Shown here: in pieces, positions 11,134 to 22,479 of the stretch
Numbering within the stretch: the stretch's first letter is position 1
How the letters are laid out: every line of letters begins with the position of its first letter
NCBI GenBank assembly: GCA_037903475.1
Contig: JBAJFG010000184.1
Location: forward strand, 186,001-250,000
DNA: 64,000 bases
Reading direction: 5' to 3'
Source of the DNA: Ancylostoma caninum
Lineage: Eukaryota > Nematoda > Chromadorea > Rhabditida > Ancylostomatidae
Position numbers and translations under genes: made by a program
The notes under the pieces: model-generated
What the model was told of the DNA's origin: nothing
The model's input: the letters and a program-made list of their open reading frames with translations, nothing else
The model's database searches: none

Positions 11134-12354
11134 GGGAATCGCTTCGCCTCCCACTAAAAGTGATGGGTGTTAAGCATTGGTTCACCCCATGGCACCTATT
11201 CCTTACGGCTGTGGGCTTTGTTTACTCTTCGAAAGTCATAGAACAGCTAATTTTGGGGTTTTCTTCTTTTGGAATTGTCCAGGCGATTTCAAAAACCATC
11301 CAGTATTTCCTTGTAAAGATAGCAAACCTCATTATTTCTTTAATATACCCTTCAAGTTTCAAAAAGTATCTCAGGTTTTTAGGAGTACTCCTTCTCCTTC
11401 GTTTTCGTACAAGTGATATTTGATGATGTATGATGGCAGTGCTGCAGCACCATTAGGAGCGTTTCCGCGAGACTTACAGTATTGTCGGAACTATCGATTC
11501 TTGAAATTCTAGCATCATTTTGTTTCTTGTTTTTTTTTAGAGTTGCTTATGTTCATCGATATTGCTTTTGTTTCTTTTCTTCCCCTCACCATGTATTTCT
11601 TGTTAGTGTTCACGCCATATTGTATCTTCGTTAGTGTTCTCAACATATTCTTGTGAGCTATTCAGTTCAGTGATGATCAAATCAATCTGTATTTCGTATA
11701 GTTACATACTCTACTTTCTAGTCGCATACACACAACACACATATACCCGTTGGTCACTTTTTGCCTAGTGGTCCTTTAAATCACACGCACTGAGGGTCTT
11801 TTTTATTTCTTTTTTATTAACTTTTTTATGCACTTTTCTTTTTTATTTTTGCTTTTTTTCCTTTCATTGTTCCACTCGGTCTATCAGCTTGAGCCGCCTA
11901 TGTCGTTCCATGTATGTTTACCTACTAAGAAAATTCAAAACATACTCTCTTCTGCACTAGCACTATCGGCATCTCAGCCTATCATCACAAACATAGAGCA
12001 CGTCCGAGTCTGATCGCAAGCAGCCTTGCTCATGCGCAAGGTCGGGAAGCTGCCAGTGTCTTGCGACGTGCTCTTGTATCACCCAACCATTTGTCGTCCT
12101 GCCTTCCACCTTTTCCAGAGTTTGACGCCACAGTCGCCCCGCCCTGTTCTCACCGCCTACGCGTTTCGCGCATTTTTTCTTTTGTATTTAGATTTCTCTT
12201 ACGTCTTACCTTCCTTTCCAAACCTGCACCGACTGCACCAACATGGAACCACTTTTGCGCGCAGTTTTTTTTTCAGTGTCTCGTCAGCAGTTTTCCCTTG
12301 TTAGAATAATTTTATTGTCTAATCGTCAGAATAAATTAATTCTTATGTGTCATA
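11134..12354. other. No gene seen
   Basis: AT-rich DNA with pyrimidine tracts around 11520-11600 and 11800-11880. Short plus-strand frames here follow the T-rich composition and show no domain. No repeat partner in the window was noticed. Confidence 0.45.
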
Positions 12355-13414
12355 CTAGCTGCCATACCCGGCTTCGCTCGGTGTTTTACTACCTTGGCTA
12401 CATCACACTGCTGAGGCCACTTACTATCACGATAAATTCATTAGAACATTAAAATCTCCATAATTTTAGTGATCAGCATGTTAGCGAAGCCCGAGTGACC
12501 CTTCCCCATCGACTTGTGGGTGAAAAATCGGCGAAACTATTTCGGTGATATTGAATCAATGCATTCCAACAAAGTGGTTGTCATATTCGTATTCAGCGTT
12601 TCGAGGTACCCCAGGAGACATGTCTTCACCGCCCCTTTGGGCCAAAAATCAAAGAAATCGATATATCGAATGCAAAATGGTTGTCATGTGCGTGTTCAGC
12701 GCATTGAAAAACCCCAGTAAACATGTCCTTGTCCGTCTCCGAGCGAAAATGGGAAAAAATCAATAAAATCAGTAAGTCGATATTACGTGAAAATGGTTGT
12801 CATATTGGTGTTCACCGTATTGAGGAACCCCAGGATACATGTCTTCACAGCTTCATTGGGAAAAAGAGACAAAATCAATAAAATCGATAATACAATATTT
12901 CGTGCGAAATGGTTGCCATATTCGTATTCAGCATATTAAGGAACCGCAAGAGACATGTCTTCACCGCTCCATTGACCACAAGAGCCAAAAATCAATAAAA
13001 TCGATATTTCGTGTAAAGTGGTCGTCATATTCGTGTTCAGCGTATTCAGGAGCCCCAGAAGACTTGTCCTTGCCCCCCCCCCGGGCGAAAATGGGAAAAA
13101 ATCGATAAAATCAATAAATCAATATTTCATGCAAAATGGTTGTCGTATTCGTATTTACCGTATTGAGGAGCCCCAGAAGACATGTCCCCACCGACCCCTG
13201 AGCAAAATTAACTAAAAATCAATAAGAGCGATACACTCGATAAATCAATCGATAATCTCAGGTGCAAAGTAGCCAGTAGCCTATAACCTCCGCCGGCCCT
13301 TGACGGACCTGCATGCAAAATTTGGTCCGGATTGGTTCTCCCTCCGCGATTTCTACATATTCATTACGTACATACACACACATACATACAAACTCCCACT
13401 TTTATATATACAGA
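12355..13414 (-). mobile_element. Non-autonomous Helitron, copy 2 (1060 bp)
   Basis: The CTAG end is at 12355-12358, preceded by A. The opposite TC end (read as GA) is at 13413-13414. The hairpin region tacccggcttcgctcggtg follows the CTAG end. The interior has about five to six units of a roughly 116-bp minisatellite with recurring ggttgtcatattcgt, gaaccccag and aatcaataaaatcgat blocks, then tgcaaaatttggtccg and a CA-rich tract. The base outside the TC end is C rather than the expected T. No Rep/helicase gene. Confidence 0.75.
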
Positions 13415-14228
13415 CCGAGCCAGAGCGACTAGAAAGAAAATAACGCATAAAACCCTGCACTGGGCTACAGTATAGGTCACTTAGACGCAGGCTCTTCCAC
13501 TCAGGCTCACCCAGATGAAAAGCTTCGCGTCCTTTAAATGAAAAGATGTGCGTCCTTCAAATATTTCAACGAGTTCTCGATATTATCAGGCTTTTCGTTG
13601 TCGATATTGACTTCCCTGGAGATGAGGGGTGATGATAAGTTTCTCGCAACACTTTATCCATTCTACTGTTGCTTTTGTTGCATTGTGAGCGCCTGAATTC
13701 TTTCTTTGATGACGTTTCCAGTCTTCATCGGACATGCATACGTAAGTGAATCTTTTAGGATTTCTTGATTGCAGAAAAGATGCTCGTTGCGTTGTTGATA
13801 ACATATGTAGCTGCGCTTGGTTGAACGAGACCCGTTTTCGTGAGAAGCCACTTTCTCCCTGACTTGCACTATTAGCATCCACGGTATGCGCATCCGTTAA
13901 GGGAACCCGACTGGCCCGGAAACCTGGCGTGGACACGTTTCGATAGCATTTCACTATTCTACCCTTATATTTTTCAACCACTTAATAGTATTTAACTGCT
14001 AGGAAACTCTACGGCGGTTCTGCCGCTAAAATACCAAATTCACCGTTTTCGATCAAGCTTTGGGGGTTATTTGATGCGCAGATCGGTGAATTCTTACTCA
14101 TTGTGTACCATGACCTTGTATCTGTGAGGTGACGGGAGCTGTGCATGCGGTATGAACGACATTCAGAAAATCCTTTGAAACAGTGGGCTAATTTGACACG
14201 AAACTTTACCACGATATTGCCAAACTAT
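13415..14228. other. No recognised gene; one uncertain minus-strand frame
   Basis: A 131-codon minus-strand frame (13586-13981) is the longest here (FNQAQLHMLSTTQRASF, then MSDEDWKRHQRKNSGAHN). It resembles no family I know and shows no clear splice pattern. It might be a decayed element gene or chance. Confidence 0.25.
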
Positions 14229-14394
14229 TAGGTGCGTGCAAAAGTTCCGGGGCAGCTTCACTCAATTTTTTGAAACGGCGTAAGTCGACTCAAAGTCAAC
14301 AGTTTTGATCAGATCAAAAAGCATTTGCACCAGTGCAGTGTTTCCAACGCTACACCCAAAGATTTTTCCAGAAGCCTTGAATTTGGCAGATGCT
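14229..14394 (+). repeat. Possible mariner 5' end fragment
   Basis: Begins attaggtgcgtgcaaaagtt, resembling mariner terminal repeats of the 'ttaggtgtgt.caaaagttcc' type, and stops where repeat C begins. No transposase follows and no opposite end was found. Confidence 0.35.
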
Positions 14395-14633
14395 GCGTAA
14401 ACGTTCTATCCCTATTTTGTAAGCACAATATTAAGCTCACGGAGTGCACCGTTTGTTCCCCTGACCGTTAATTTCTAATTGCTATTACTACTAGTACAGC
14501 GAAAATTTCCGTACAACTCTGCTGTATTTGGATGATGCACGGCTCTGATTGCGAAATCACACTCGCTTCATCAGTGGTTCTCCCATTCTGCTTTGAAGAT
14601 CCAAGATATTCCGTTTTCGTTGCAAATTAGATC
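14395..14633 (+). repeat. Repeat C, left half (broken by the LINE)
   Basis: Matches 3751-4015 from tgcgtaaacgttctat through cgttgcaaattagat with scattered differences and a short indel near 14490. The match stops at the LINE tail. Confidence 0.75.
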
Positions 14634-16165
14634 TCCTTCTTCTTCTTTAGCGTTTGTCCCGTTCGTTGGCGGGGTCCGCTTTTCTGATCTTCTGACGCCA
14701 TTTAGCTCTATCGTGAGCCTGGTCTGGGTGGGCGCACACATGCTTCAGATCCGCATGCAGTGTGTCCAGCCACCGTTGCTTCGGCCGTCCTTTTGGTCGC
14801 TTTCCTGGTACTTCGAGATCAAGGCCTACTTTGCAGACGGTGTCTTTGTTGGCGCGCAGTACGTGGCCGTACCATCTCAGGCGGGTTTCGCGGAGCTTGT
14901 CAGCAATCGTGGCGATGCCGAACCGCTTTCGGATCTTTTCATTGCGTATGCGGTCCACACGTGTGATACCAGCCATCCATCGTAACATCTTCATCTCCAT
15001 CACACCCAGACGGCGTTCCACTTCCTTGGTGGCCGGCCAGCATTCTGCACCATACAGTGCGAAGTGTCTAACAACTGCTCGATACACCTTCGACTTGAAG
15101 CGATCCGGGATCTTCTTGTCGCACAGCACTCCCGTCATTGAGCGCCATTTCAGCCAGCAGCGTTGACGCGACTGACGACTTCATGGGCTAGGCTGCCATC
15201 GGCTGAGAGTGTTGAGCCGAGGTACTTGAAGTAGTCGGTTTTCGGAAGATCATTGCCGTCAACCTGAATGGTGGCGGGCTCATTCAAATCTGTCATCATA
15301 TACTCAGTCTTTTTGACATTGAGCCGAAGGCCGAACCCCTCTAGACGTTTGCTCCAGGCCTGTGTCTGTCGTTCAAGGTCCTCCTTTTGTTCAGATGCGA
15401 GCATGACGTCGTCTGCATACAGCTGAGTCCATGGCATCGGTCTCTGGAGGTCTCTCATAACAGCGTCCATGACGACGATGAAGAGAAGCGGTGAGAGGGC
15501 TGATCCTTGATGTACACCTACGGAGATGGGAAATTCCGCTGACGTGCTCACCGCCGCTTGCACTCGACTCCTCGGGTCCGCGTAGAGAATCCTAACCCAC
15601 TCGATGAGCTCCTCTGGAATGCCGTGCCACCGCAGCGCGTACCAGATGACTTTATGTGGCACATGATCGAAGGCTTTCTCCAGATCGAGGAATGCTAGAT
15701 GCAGTGGCTTCTGCTCCTCTCGATGTTTCTCGATCATTAGTCGAGCCGCATAAATTGCATCCGTAGTTCCGCAGTTGGCTACGAATCCACACTGGTTCGC
15801 TGTAACTCGGATGATGTCGCGTATTCAACGGTCGATGATGCGTTCGAATATCTTTATACTGTGAGATAGTAGACGTATTGGCCGATAGTTTGAGCAATCC
15901 GCAGGGTTGCCTTTCCTCTTCCAGATCGGGACTGTGGTACTCTTCGGCCAATCCACAGGGGTCTTCTTCTCTGCGATGATCTGGTTGAAGAACGACGTCA
16001 GCCATTCAGCTGAGTTCCAGTGTCTCGACTTCCATAGTTCCGCCGCTACGTCATCAGGACCCGTCGCTTTTCCTGGTTTCATCCGCTTTGGCGCAGCCAT
16101 GGTTTCATCCAAGGTGATCGGCTGCTGAATGGGACCGTAAGTTGGCGGTAATTGTGGAATGGGCT
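14634..16165 (-). mobile_element. RTE-clade LINE, 5'-truncated
   Basis: The minus-strand body carries reverse transcriptase but no apurinic endonuclease domain, so it is 5'-truncated as usual for LINE insertions. The 3' end (low coordinate) closes with a gaa-rich tail (ctccttcttcttctttagcg on the plus strand), typical of RTE elements with short-repeat tails. Both sides are pieces of repeat C. About 160 bp of repeat C present at 4015-4172 are missing at the junction, so insertion or later loss removed target DNA. Confidence 0.8.
14647..16112 (-). pseudogene. RTE reverse transcriptase, two lesions
   Basis: Order on the minus strand: fingers and palm (GPDDVAAELWK, YRPIRLLS), LAFLDLEKAFDHVP with the first catalytic aspartate, GVHQGSALSPLLF, and the active site QLYADDVMLAS, where RTE proteins usually have FADD or YADD. 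Then comes KKTEYM, and the C-terminal region RRLGVMEMKMLRWMAGI and KRPKGRPKQRW. An in-frame TGA near 15822-15824 (likely from CGA) and a one-base deletion near 15160 break an otherwise open frame. So few lesions suggest a young insertion. The normal ORF also has an N-terminal endonuclease, absent here. Confidence 0.88.
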
Positions 16166-16390
16166 TTTTGGAATGGGCTCTGCGCTTTATATAGAGTAAG
16201 ATTTTTCTCTATGGAATTCCGTTGTTCAGAGGGTTGTGCCTGGTACGTTTCAAATATGGCATCGGTTTCATATTATCGAGAATGTCTTGAAAAATAGGTC
16301 TCTCTGCGGCACTGCATTAGATCGATTGGATTACAGAGAAGTTCAGGTCAAAACGTTCAGATCGGCGGTCCACGGTTGCTCTGTAATCTA
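16165..16390. repeat. Repeat C right fragment and unknown DNA
   Basis: ctctgcgctttatatagagt at 16170-16190 matches 4177-4197 of repeat C. Beyond about 16200 the match stops and nothing is recognised. Confidence 0.6.
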
Positions 16391-17305
16391 TTAGGTTGAG
16401 GAATTATAAATGTCCGTTTGACCTCCGAATTGGAAACACTACCACGACAATATTACAAGAACTCCATCCAAGGGGTATTTCCCAAATTGTTGCATGACCC
16501 TTCTACTTACCTTCCAGAAAATGAACGAGTGCCCTCCGTGACAAAATCATAGAGCTTTGAGACGCCGTAGCGACCCACCCAAATTTTAGCTCCACCGGAC
16601 TTTTTGAAGTTGTTCTCCTTCAATGAACGCTGCATCGGCAGGAGTAGATACCAGTCTGGTAGTGCCGATCCTGTACTAGGAGGCGGGTGAGGAAGGGCTC
16701 CCCATCCCTATTTTTTTGTTCTCTTCTAGGTCATTTTCGGGATGTGTCGTTTGGACCGTGTCGTGGACAAGTTTTGTAGCCGTCGTTTTGATACCATAAC
16801 GATGGAGATCTTGGTCTAAGCGGTCCTTATATGGTGCAGAGAGAGCAGGAGTATTCTGACCAGGATTCTTCATCCCTGAATGGAACGTTCCTTTCATATT
16901 TTACCGCAAACGCAATGTCACCTTCCATTCGAGACCATCAGATTAACGTGTTGAAATAGGTCGCTGTACGTCGCTGAGCAGGTGTGGTTTTCTGTCTGCG
17001 TGCTCAAGACACACTCTTCTATTATCTGACACTATAACGGTTTCGAAGGATTAGCGACTCTTTACACGGCAGAGAAGGATTCGGCCGATGGCGGCTCGTG
17101 CATCTACAATGTCCGCCTTGAGTGGGCTATCATTTAAAAAATTTTTTTCAAAAGTGAAGCATCGGTGGATACCAAACAAATCACCTATCTTCTGGAGGTG
17201 TTTTTTCACATGAATACACATGCCCCGCCAAAAATAGTGACACTGACGAAAATAGAGGAAGAAAGGGAAACGAATGCAGCGAACATTTATAATTCCTCAA
17301 CCTAA
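16391..17305. mobile_element. Mariner-like element of 915 bp with matching ends
   Basis: The left end ttaggttgaggaattataaa and the right end tttataattcctcaacctaa are perfect inverted repeats, each next to TA. The ttaggttga start is typical of mariner elements. Length is below the usual 1.3 kb. No transposase motif was found, only an uninformative 73-codon minus frame at 16676-16897. Best read as an internally deleted, non-autonomous copy. Confidence 0.65.
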
Positions 17306-17973
17306 CATATTCATGTGGATCCCGAAATGAGGCTGCAATCCCAACGTCGCCTCTACGCTCTCAGTAGTTGCAGAGCCTACGAGGTCCTAAAGATCAGATA
17401 ACTGGGACAGTAGGGAAACATATTGATATAATTCACTATGCAACTACCACGGCTATGCGTACAAATTTCAAATTGCCCCATTATGCGTTGACGTGTTAAT
17501 TCGTTAGGATGTTGAAGCTCTTCTCTGGGTCAAGAAAAAAAAGAAATGGCATGAAAAAAACTATGAGTCAGAGAAGAGAACAAAACATTTTTGTGATCTG
17601 TCACATGTATGACTCAGAAAAAATAACGGAAAATTCTTATGAGCTGTTAGATGTATCTTGTGCCAGCAAAAGCGGCTCTTTCAAGCTTATTTACTGTATC
17701 TAGTCCTTATGTGTTGCCCGTGACGTGATGGGCCATTAATTGTGTCGTATTTGATATGATTGTGGGGCATGACCAGATACTTTATGTAAGGTGCGGAGTC
17801 ACGCCCCCATAGGTCGTTAGATTATCCAACACTGCACCACTGGGTGCTAGTCCAGCGAATAAAAACTGCGATGTATTCTAATTTTGTGTGCCTAATACAC
17901 AAAAAGGGAGCCAACATCCTCCCACAACTACAACCGCCACATATCTAACCCAGGAAACAATACTATCCAAGTA
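17306..17973. other. No gene seen
   Basis: AT-rich, without repeat partners noticed. The 64-codon frame at 17509-17703 has no recognisable domain. Confidence 0.45.
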
Positions 17974-18178
17974 CAGGGCATACACCTCGGAGTAAACATC
18001 GTGTTGGAGACGCGCGCGAGCTGATCCATTCCATAGATCAAATTCTCAATCGAAAGGCTACGTGCGAGTATTTTTTCAGCGGTTCGCACGTAGCCTTCCG
18101 ATTGAGAATTTGATCTATTGGAATGGATCACTCGCGCACGTATGGCAACACTATGTTTACTCCGAGGTGAATGCCTCG
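17974..18178. mobile_element. Foldback MITE (205 bp), near-complete hairpin
   Basis: Almost the whole element is one inverted repeat. The left arm has caaattctcaatcgaaaggc and the right arm gccttccgattgagaatttg, with only about 15 nt at the centre. TA lies outside each end. Half copies occur at about 30040-30130 and, broken by another MITE, at 46538-46920. Confidence 0.75.
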
Positions 18179-18224
18179 TATATGGTGTTTGTCATGGACA
18201 GGCCCCAGCACGACTTGTTGGTGA

Positions 18225-18340
18225 GCAAGCTGGGCTTCGTAAAAGGGTTGAAAAGCAAAGGGAGCTTCGTACGGGGTCCGGGCGGAGCCCCGAAAAAAAT
18301 TTGGGGTTTCTGTTGTACCGAAGAAAGGTTCAAGTCGACT
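18225..18340 (+). repeat. Repeat A fragment (gcttcgtaaaaggg family)
   Basis: gcttcgtaaaagggttgaaa, the gtccgggcggagccccgaaa block and aaatttggggtttc recur at 31022-31105 (plus) and 10890-10970 and 39800-39920 (minus). Short open frames overlapping these in several places share a pseudo-peptide only because the DNA is repeated. Confidence 0.6.
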
Positions 18341-18662
18341 GGGCGGAATACGCAGTTGGACTTGGGCGCACTCCTCTCCAGCAGAATCGGTTGGCCTCTT
18401 TCGAGAGCCTCCAACCGGGGGATCAGATGGTGCAGCAGAGTCGAGATGTCGCATCTGTCGAGTTCTTCCATGGCGAACTGCACCTCAAGCGGACATGACA
18501 TTGGATGGAAATCACCTTCTTTGCATCCCTTTTATGTGATATTTCGACCTCGTGTCTTGAAAACGCCTTCTAATACATAGCCTAACTTGCTTGAAGTACC
18601 TTTTACCAGCTACGGTATAGCCTTATTTGGTACTAGAGTATCCGCGGTGCCCGCGCCGATAA

Positions 18663-19092
18663 TTGAAGGCAGCACTCACGGAAATTTTCACTTCTGAAAT
18701 GAGTCGCTTGCCATGTAGCCGGCCGCTGGACAATCGCAACAGTAAGTTGAACACCTTGAATGGCCACCTACCTGCGAAGATACTGCCGTGGACACGTATG
18801 CCGCTCTGGACATTAGGGTTCCCTCGCGCCAACTAACGCCTTTGACAGGGTGTGTGCATGTGGTTCAGCGGGGGCGTGTCTATGAAATTCGTACCATTTG
18901 CAGGGTACCGTGCCGGGATCCATCACGGAACACTCGTCCGCGCTGTGGACACACATGAAAGACCGCCATCTTTTTCTGTGTTTTTCGCGTGTTTCACGCT
19001 ACTTCATCGTTGTCAATGAGTTCATCGTCCCTAAAAATTCCGATACACCGCGAAATCTTCAACACAAAAATTTCCGTGAGTGCTGCCTTCAA
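18663..19092. mobile_element. 430-bp element with inverted ends
   Basis: ttgaaggcagcactcacgga (left) and tccgtgagtgctgccttcaa (right) are perfect inverted repeats. The aggcag start resembles the TTAA-type elements at 58186 and 60132, but the outer bases read TTGA/TCAA rather than TTAA. No coding capacity. It lies about 110 bp from the large foldback element at 19204. Confidence 0.6.
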
Positions 19093-19203
19093 CTCGACAG
19101 CCTGGTGATTTATAGTGCGAAACGAGCTCTTTTGGATACGATGCGGGCGATGAATGATATAACTCGATAGGATTAGAATTGCTTTGTGATAATATAGGAA
19201 GTA

Positions 19204-19757
19204 CAGTGCCCTCGATCCGGATCTTCCTCACGGCGCACCGCCTGCCTCACGCGTGGCGTCGTGCTGGCGGCGTTCCAGCACCCGACCAGCTGAGAATCAA
19301 TCGATGATGGACGCCGGCGGCCGCATCGGGTGAGTGTTTTTCGTTTTCTTCATGGATTTCATTGTTTCTTTTTTGGTAAATTGATTGGATTTGGTTTTAC
19401 TTTCACATTTTCACATCCTTTACTTCATTTTTTTCACTTTTCGGTCGTTTTGTGGCCTTCTTTTAGAGGGTCTTTTCATTTTTGCTTTATGAGAGGTTTT
19501 TTTTATTTCTCGCTTGCTGAAAAATGAAAAAAATGAAGTAAAGGATGTGAAAATATGAAAGTAAAACCAAATCCAATCAATTTATCAAAAAAGAAACAAT
19601 GAAATCCATGAAGAAAACGAAAAACACTCACCCGATGCGGCCGCCGGCGTCCATCATCGATTGATTCTCAGCTGGTCGGGTGCTGGAACGCCGCCAGCAC
19701 GACGCCACGCGTGAGGCAGGCGGTGCGCCGTGAGGAAGATCCGGATCGAGGGCACTG
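19204..19757. mobile_element. Foldback element (554 bp) with 235-bp arms
   Basis: Ends cagtgccctcgatccggatc and gatccggatcgagggcactg with TA on both outer sides. The cagtg start plus TA target fits the Tc1 group. Arms 19204-19438 and about 19523-19757 are nearly identical inverted copies around an 85-nt loop. A transcript would form a hairpin of over 200 bp. No transposase gene. It sits just downstream of the BEL/Pao envelope gene end. Confidence 0.85.
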
Positions 19758-19871
19758 TATACTAAGTTATGTACATTGCACGGAATTTAACAGTGATAAG
19801 GGCGCGGGATGAAACCGTGTGATGTACGTCCGCGCAAAATTGTACATTGGTCCCTCTTTCTAGCCGTTTGT

Positions 19872-22119
19872 TCATCTACGTTTGCACGCCTGGCACTGTC
19901 CACTTTGCTGCCCGGCGGCGACGATATTCTCAAATGCCTGTAGCCCAGAAGCGGGCGACTCGAGGTGACCAGCTAGTACATCCGAGGGATCGACGGAGGA
20001 TGCGAGGTAAGCGATCGATTTTGATTGCTCGCGCTCTCCTCTCCTCGTCATCTCTAGATCTTGATCTCCTTCGATCCCAAAATTCTGCCGTCGACTTTTT
20101 GGCATTTCTAGTCGACGTTTGAGTTCTATCGATCTTGTTGATCTTGATTGATTTCTGCTGGCGGGGGGTGAGCAGCTGGACGCCGCGGCTCGTACAACTT
20201 TTGCAACTAACGAGATAGTTGAGTATATGATATGGAACAAAATTTTGATGACATATACTACTACGATAGGCCCTAGTAGGTAGAGTAGGATAGTGATTGA
20301 CAAGGCTGACGTGATTGCAGGGAGGGTTAATCTCCAATGTTTGGTAATTGTTTTTATTAGTGGGTTTATATCAGGCATGCTTAAATCTGATAGCCACTGA
20401 TGTTTTAGTGGCAAATGGTGATCGGCTGCCTTGGAGATGGTCATGTTGGGTATTTCGACGTGATAATGTAAGGTTCCATGCAACACTATGTACTCTGAAG
20501 TTCCGGAGCAGTCAGTTTTGCACCTTTCTTCAACAGTAGCATGGTTGAACGCGAGTAGCGTTGTAGTGGTCACATTTGTTGGTCCACACTTGATTGTGAA
20601 CTCGTGGTTCTCGCATACTATTGTGATTTCAGTTGGCATCTTTGACTTGCAAGAGGTCATTAACTTTGCTCCATGGGCACAACTGTAGCAACCACTCACT
20701 TGAGCCTGGATGTCGCAGTTCTCGTTCGTCACGACCTCTGCTATTTCTGGTGCTTCCGCTGGCCTTTTTGACTCAACAACAAGCACAAATTCCTCTTCAT
20801 CTATAGTCGTTGTCAATTTGACCGAGGTTAACGAGGGAGCTATTGATTGGCAATGCCGATGGAGAGTTGCGGAGCAGATGAATGGATTCATCTGGACATT
20901 GGAAGCGATGAACTGAATTCTCGCAGTGACATCTGATGCGGTTGTTGCACGTGGAAAAGTTGAACTCTGCCTGTATTTCATCCGCGCATATGACGGGAAC
21001 AACGAATTTTTCCGGGAGTGCAAATGCCTCATCCTTCGAGATGGCGAATCGTTGGTTCATCGTGGCGATCATGGGTTTTTGCACCGATATCACCGTGATG
21101 TTGTATTCCTTGACTGTTTCTGTCTTGTATGGTTTTGCGATCACGGTTTTCATGGTTTTCTCTCCGGCCCTCGTGACCTCCATCTCGAGTTCTATGGTAG
21201 GGATCCATTCGGAGCATCTAACCACTTCATAAACTACTCGAGATATAGGTCTGTTCACGATTATGTAGAATTGGTATGCCGGAAGTGGTAGAAAGCATCC
21301 ACACGGTATTCCTCCACAGATTGGAATGCATCCAGAATATCCGGGATATTTCCTGTATTTCTTCAATTCGTGAACGGTCTCGTTAGATGGCATGGTGTGA
21401 CACTTGTCGCCCATGCATGACCGAGCTTGAGCGCATCGTTGACGTGATAGACTCGAACATTGGTGTCCCTAGTGAAGGACTCCAGGACTTTTGAACATAA
21501 CAGCTTCTAGTGATTTTCACGAAGCCTAATGTTTTGTTGGAGTGTGTTGCTTCTATGCACACTTCGGATGTTAACTTGTTGAACAGGATCTCTTCATTAT
21601 GATGATAGAAGCATACATTGAATTCGTCGCACGCAAGATTGACGGACTGTATCCACGTGGACAAGCGTCCACGCGAAATGCTGCGCTACTCAAGAGTGTG
21701 CAAATTGCTAGCAACTTTGTACATGGTAGTGGAGCTGGGACGAATGCCTGCAACCCGGTTAACCCGTTTGATTGAATTCCCGTCATTGGTATTTCCTCCT
21801 CGAGACTTTTGCTCTTGGATGTAGATGTGACTTTGCGTAATGTGCAAATCAATGTAATTATGAGTAGTAGTGAGACCTGTACCAAAACTGCTGCGCTACC
21901 AATTGCGCCCATTGGCCAACAATGTGGGTTGCCGAGTAGACTTTTTGAGAGGAAATATTGGTGGTCGCAATACTTTGGTGGATCGCATTTGAGTGTCTCT
22001 ACTACTCCGTCGTATGTTTTGCAGTTTTCGAGGAAACATACTTGGAAGGAACCAGCTGGGGGTGCAATCTTAACCTTTCTAATGATAGGCTGTTGATGTG
22101 CCAGCGTTGGAGACATCAA
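19872..22119 (-). pseudogene. env-like: Envelope-like glycoprotein gene, phlebovirus Gc-like, frameshifted
   Basis: Four overlapping frames (22119-21571, 21664-21383, 21414-20797, 21032-19872) carry one protein broken by about three frameshifts. The first part has cysteine pairs, a membrane segment (AAVLVQVSLLLIITLICTL) and then a second hydrophobic stretch (LLAICTLLSSAAFRVDAC) that looks like an internal signal peptide, the layout of a bunyaviral Gn-Gc precursor. Later come a cysteine-rich CGGIPCGCF and GCYSCAHGA, resembling the class II fusion glycoprotein of phleboviruses, and a C-terminal membrane anchor (GPIVVVYVIKILFHI). Envelope genes of Tas/Cer-type BEL elements are known to be related to phlebovirus G2. 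This copy is broken and cannot make a full-length product. Confidence 0.75.
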
Positions 22120-22479
22120 TGTCAGAACTGTGATGAGGATGAACGGAAATGATGAACTGTGGCTTCCGGATGGTTCTTCCAGACTAGATTCATATCTCCT
22201 TACATCATGGGCTCGAGCTTTGGGAGCCCTAGCGGGAAGCCTTTTCCCTCTTTCACACGGTTCAGTTTCGAGTCTCTCTTTCGTAACTGTCGCTTGAGTT
22301 ATTTCCTCCGTAGATGGTTTCTCGTACGGAATACTTCTAATTTCAAGAGGGAATATTTTGTTTAATGGTTGTTGGCTTTATGGCTTGATAGCAAGATCTT
22401 TGCTGATCTGATCAATCCATCTGTAATTATGTCGGTGATTTCGTCGTACATCCAACATCCTCTGGAAATAAGTTTTTGT

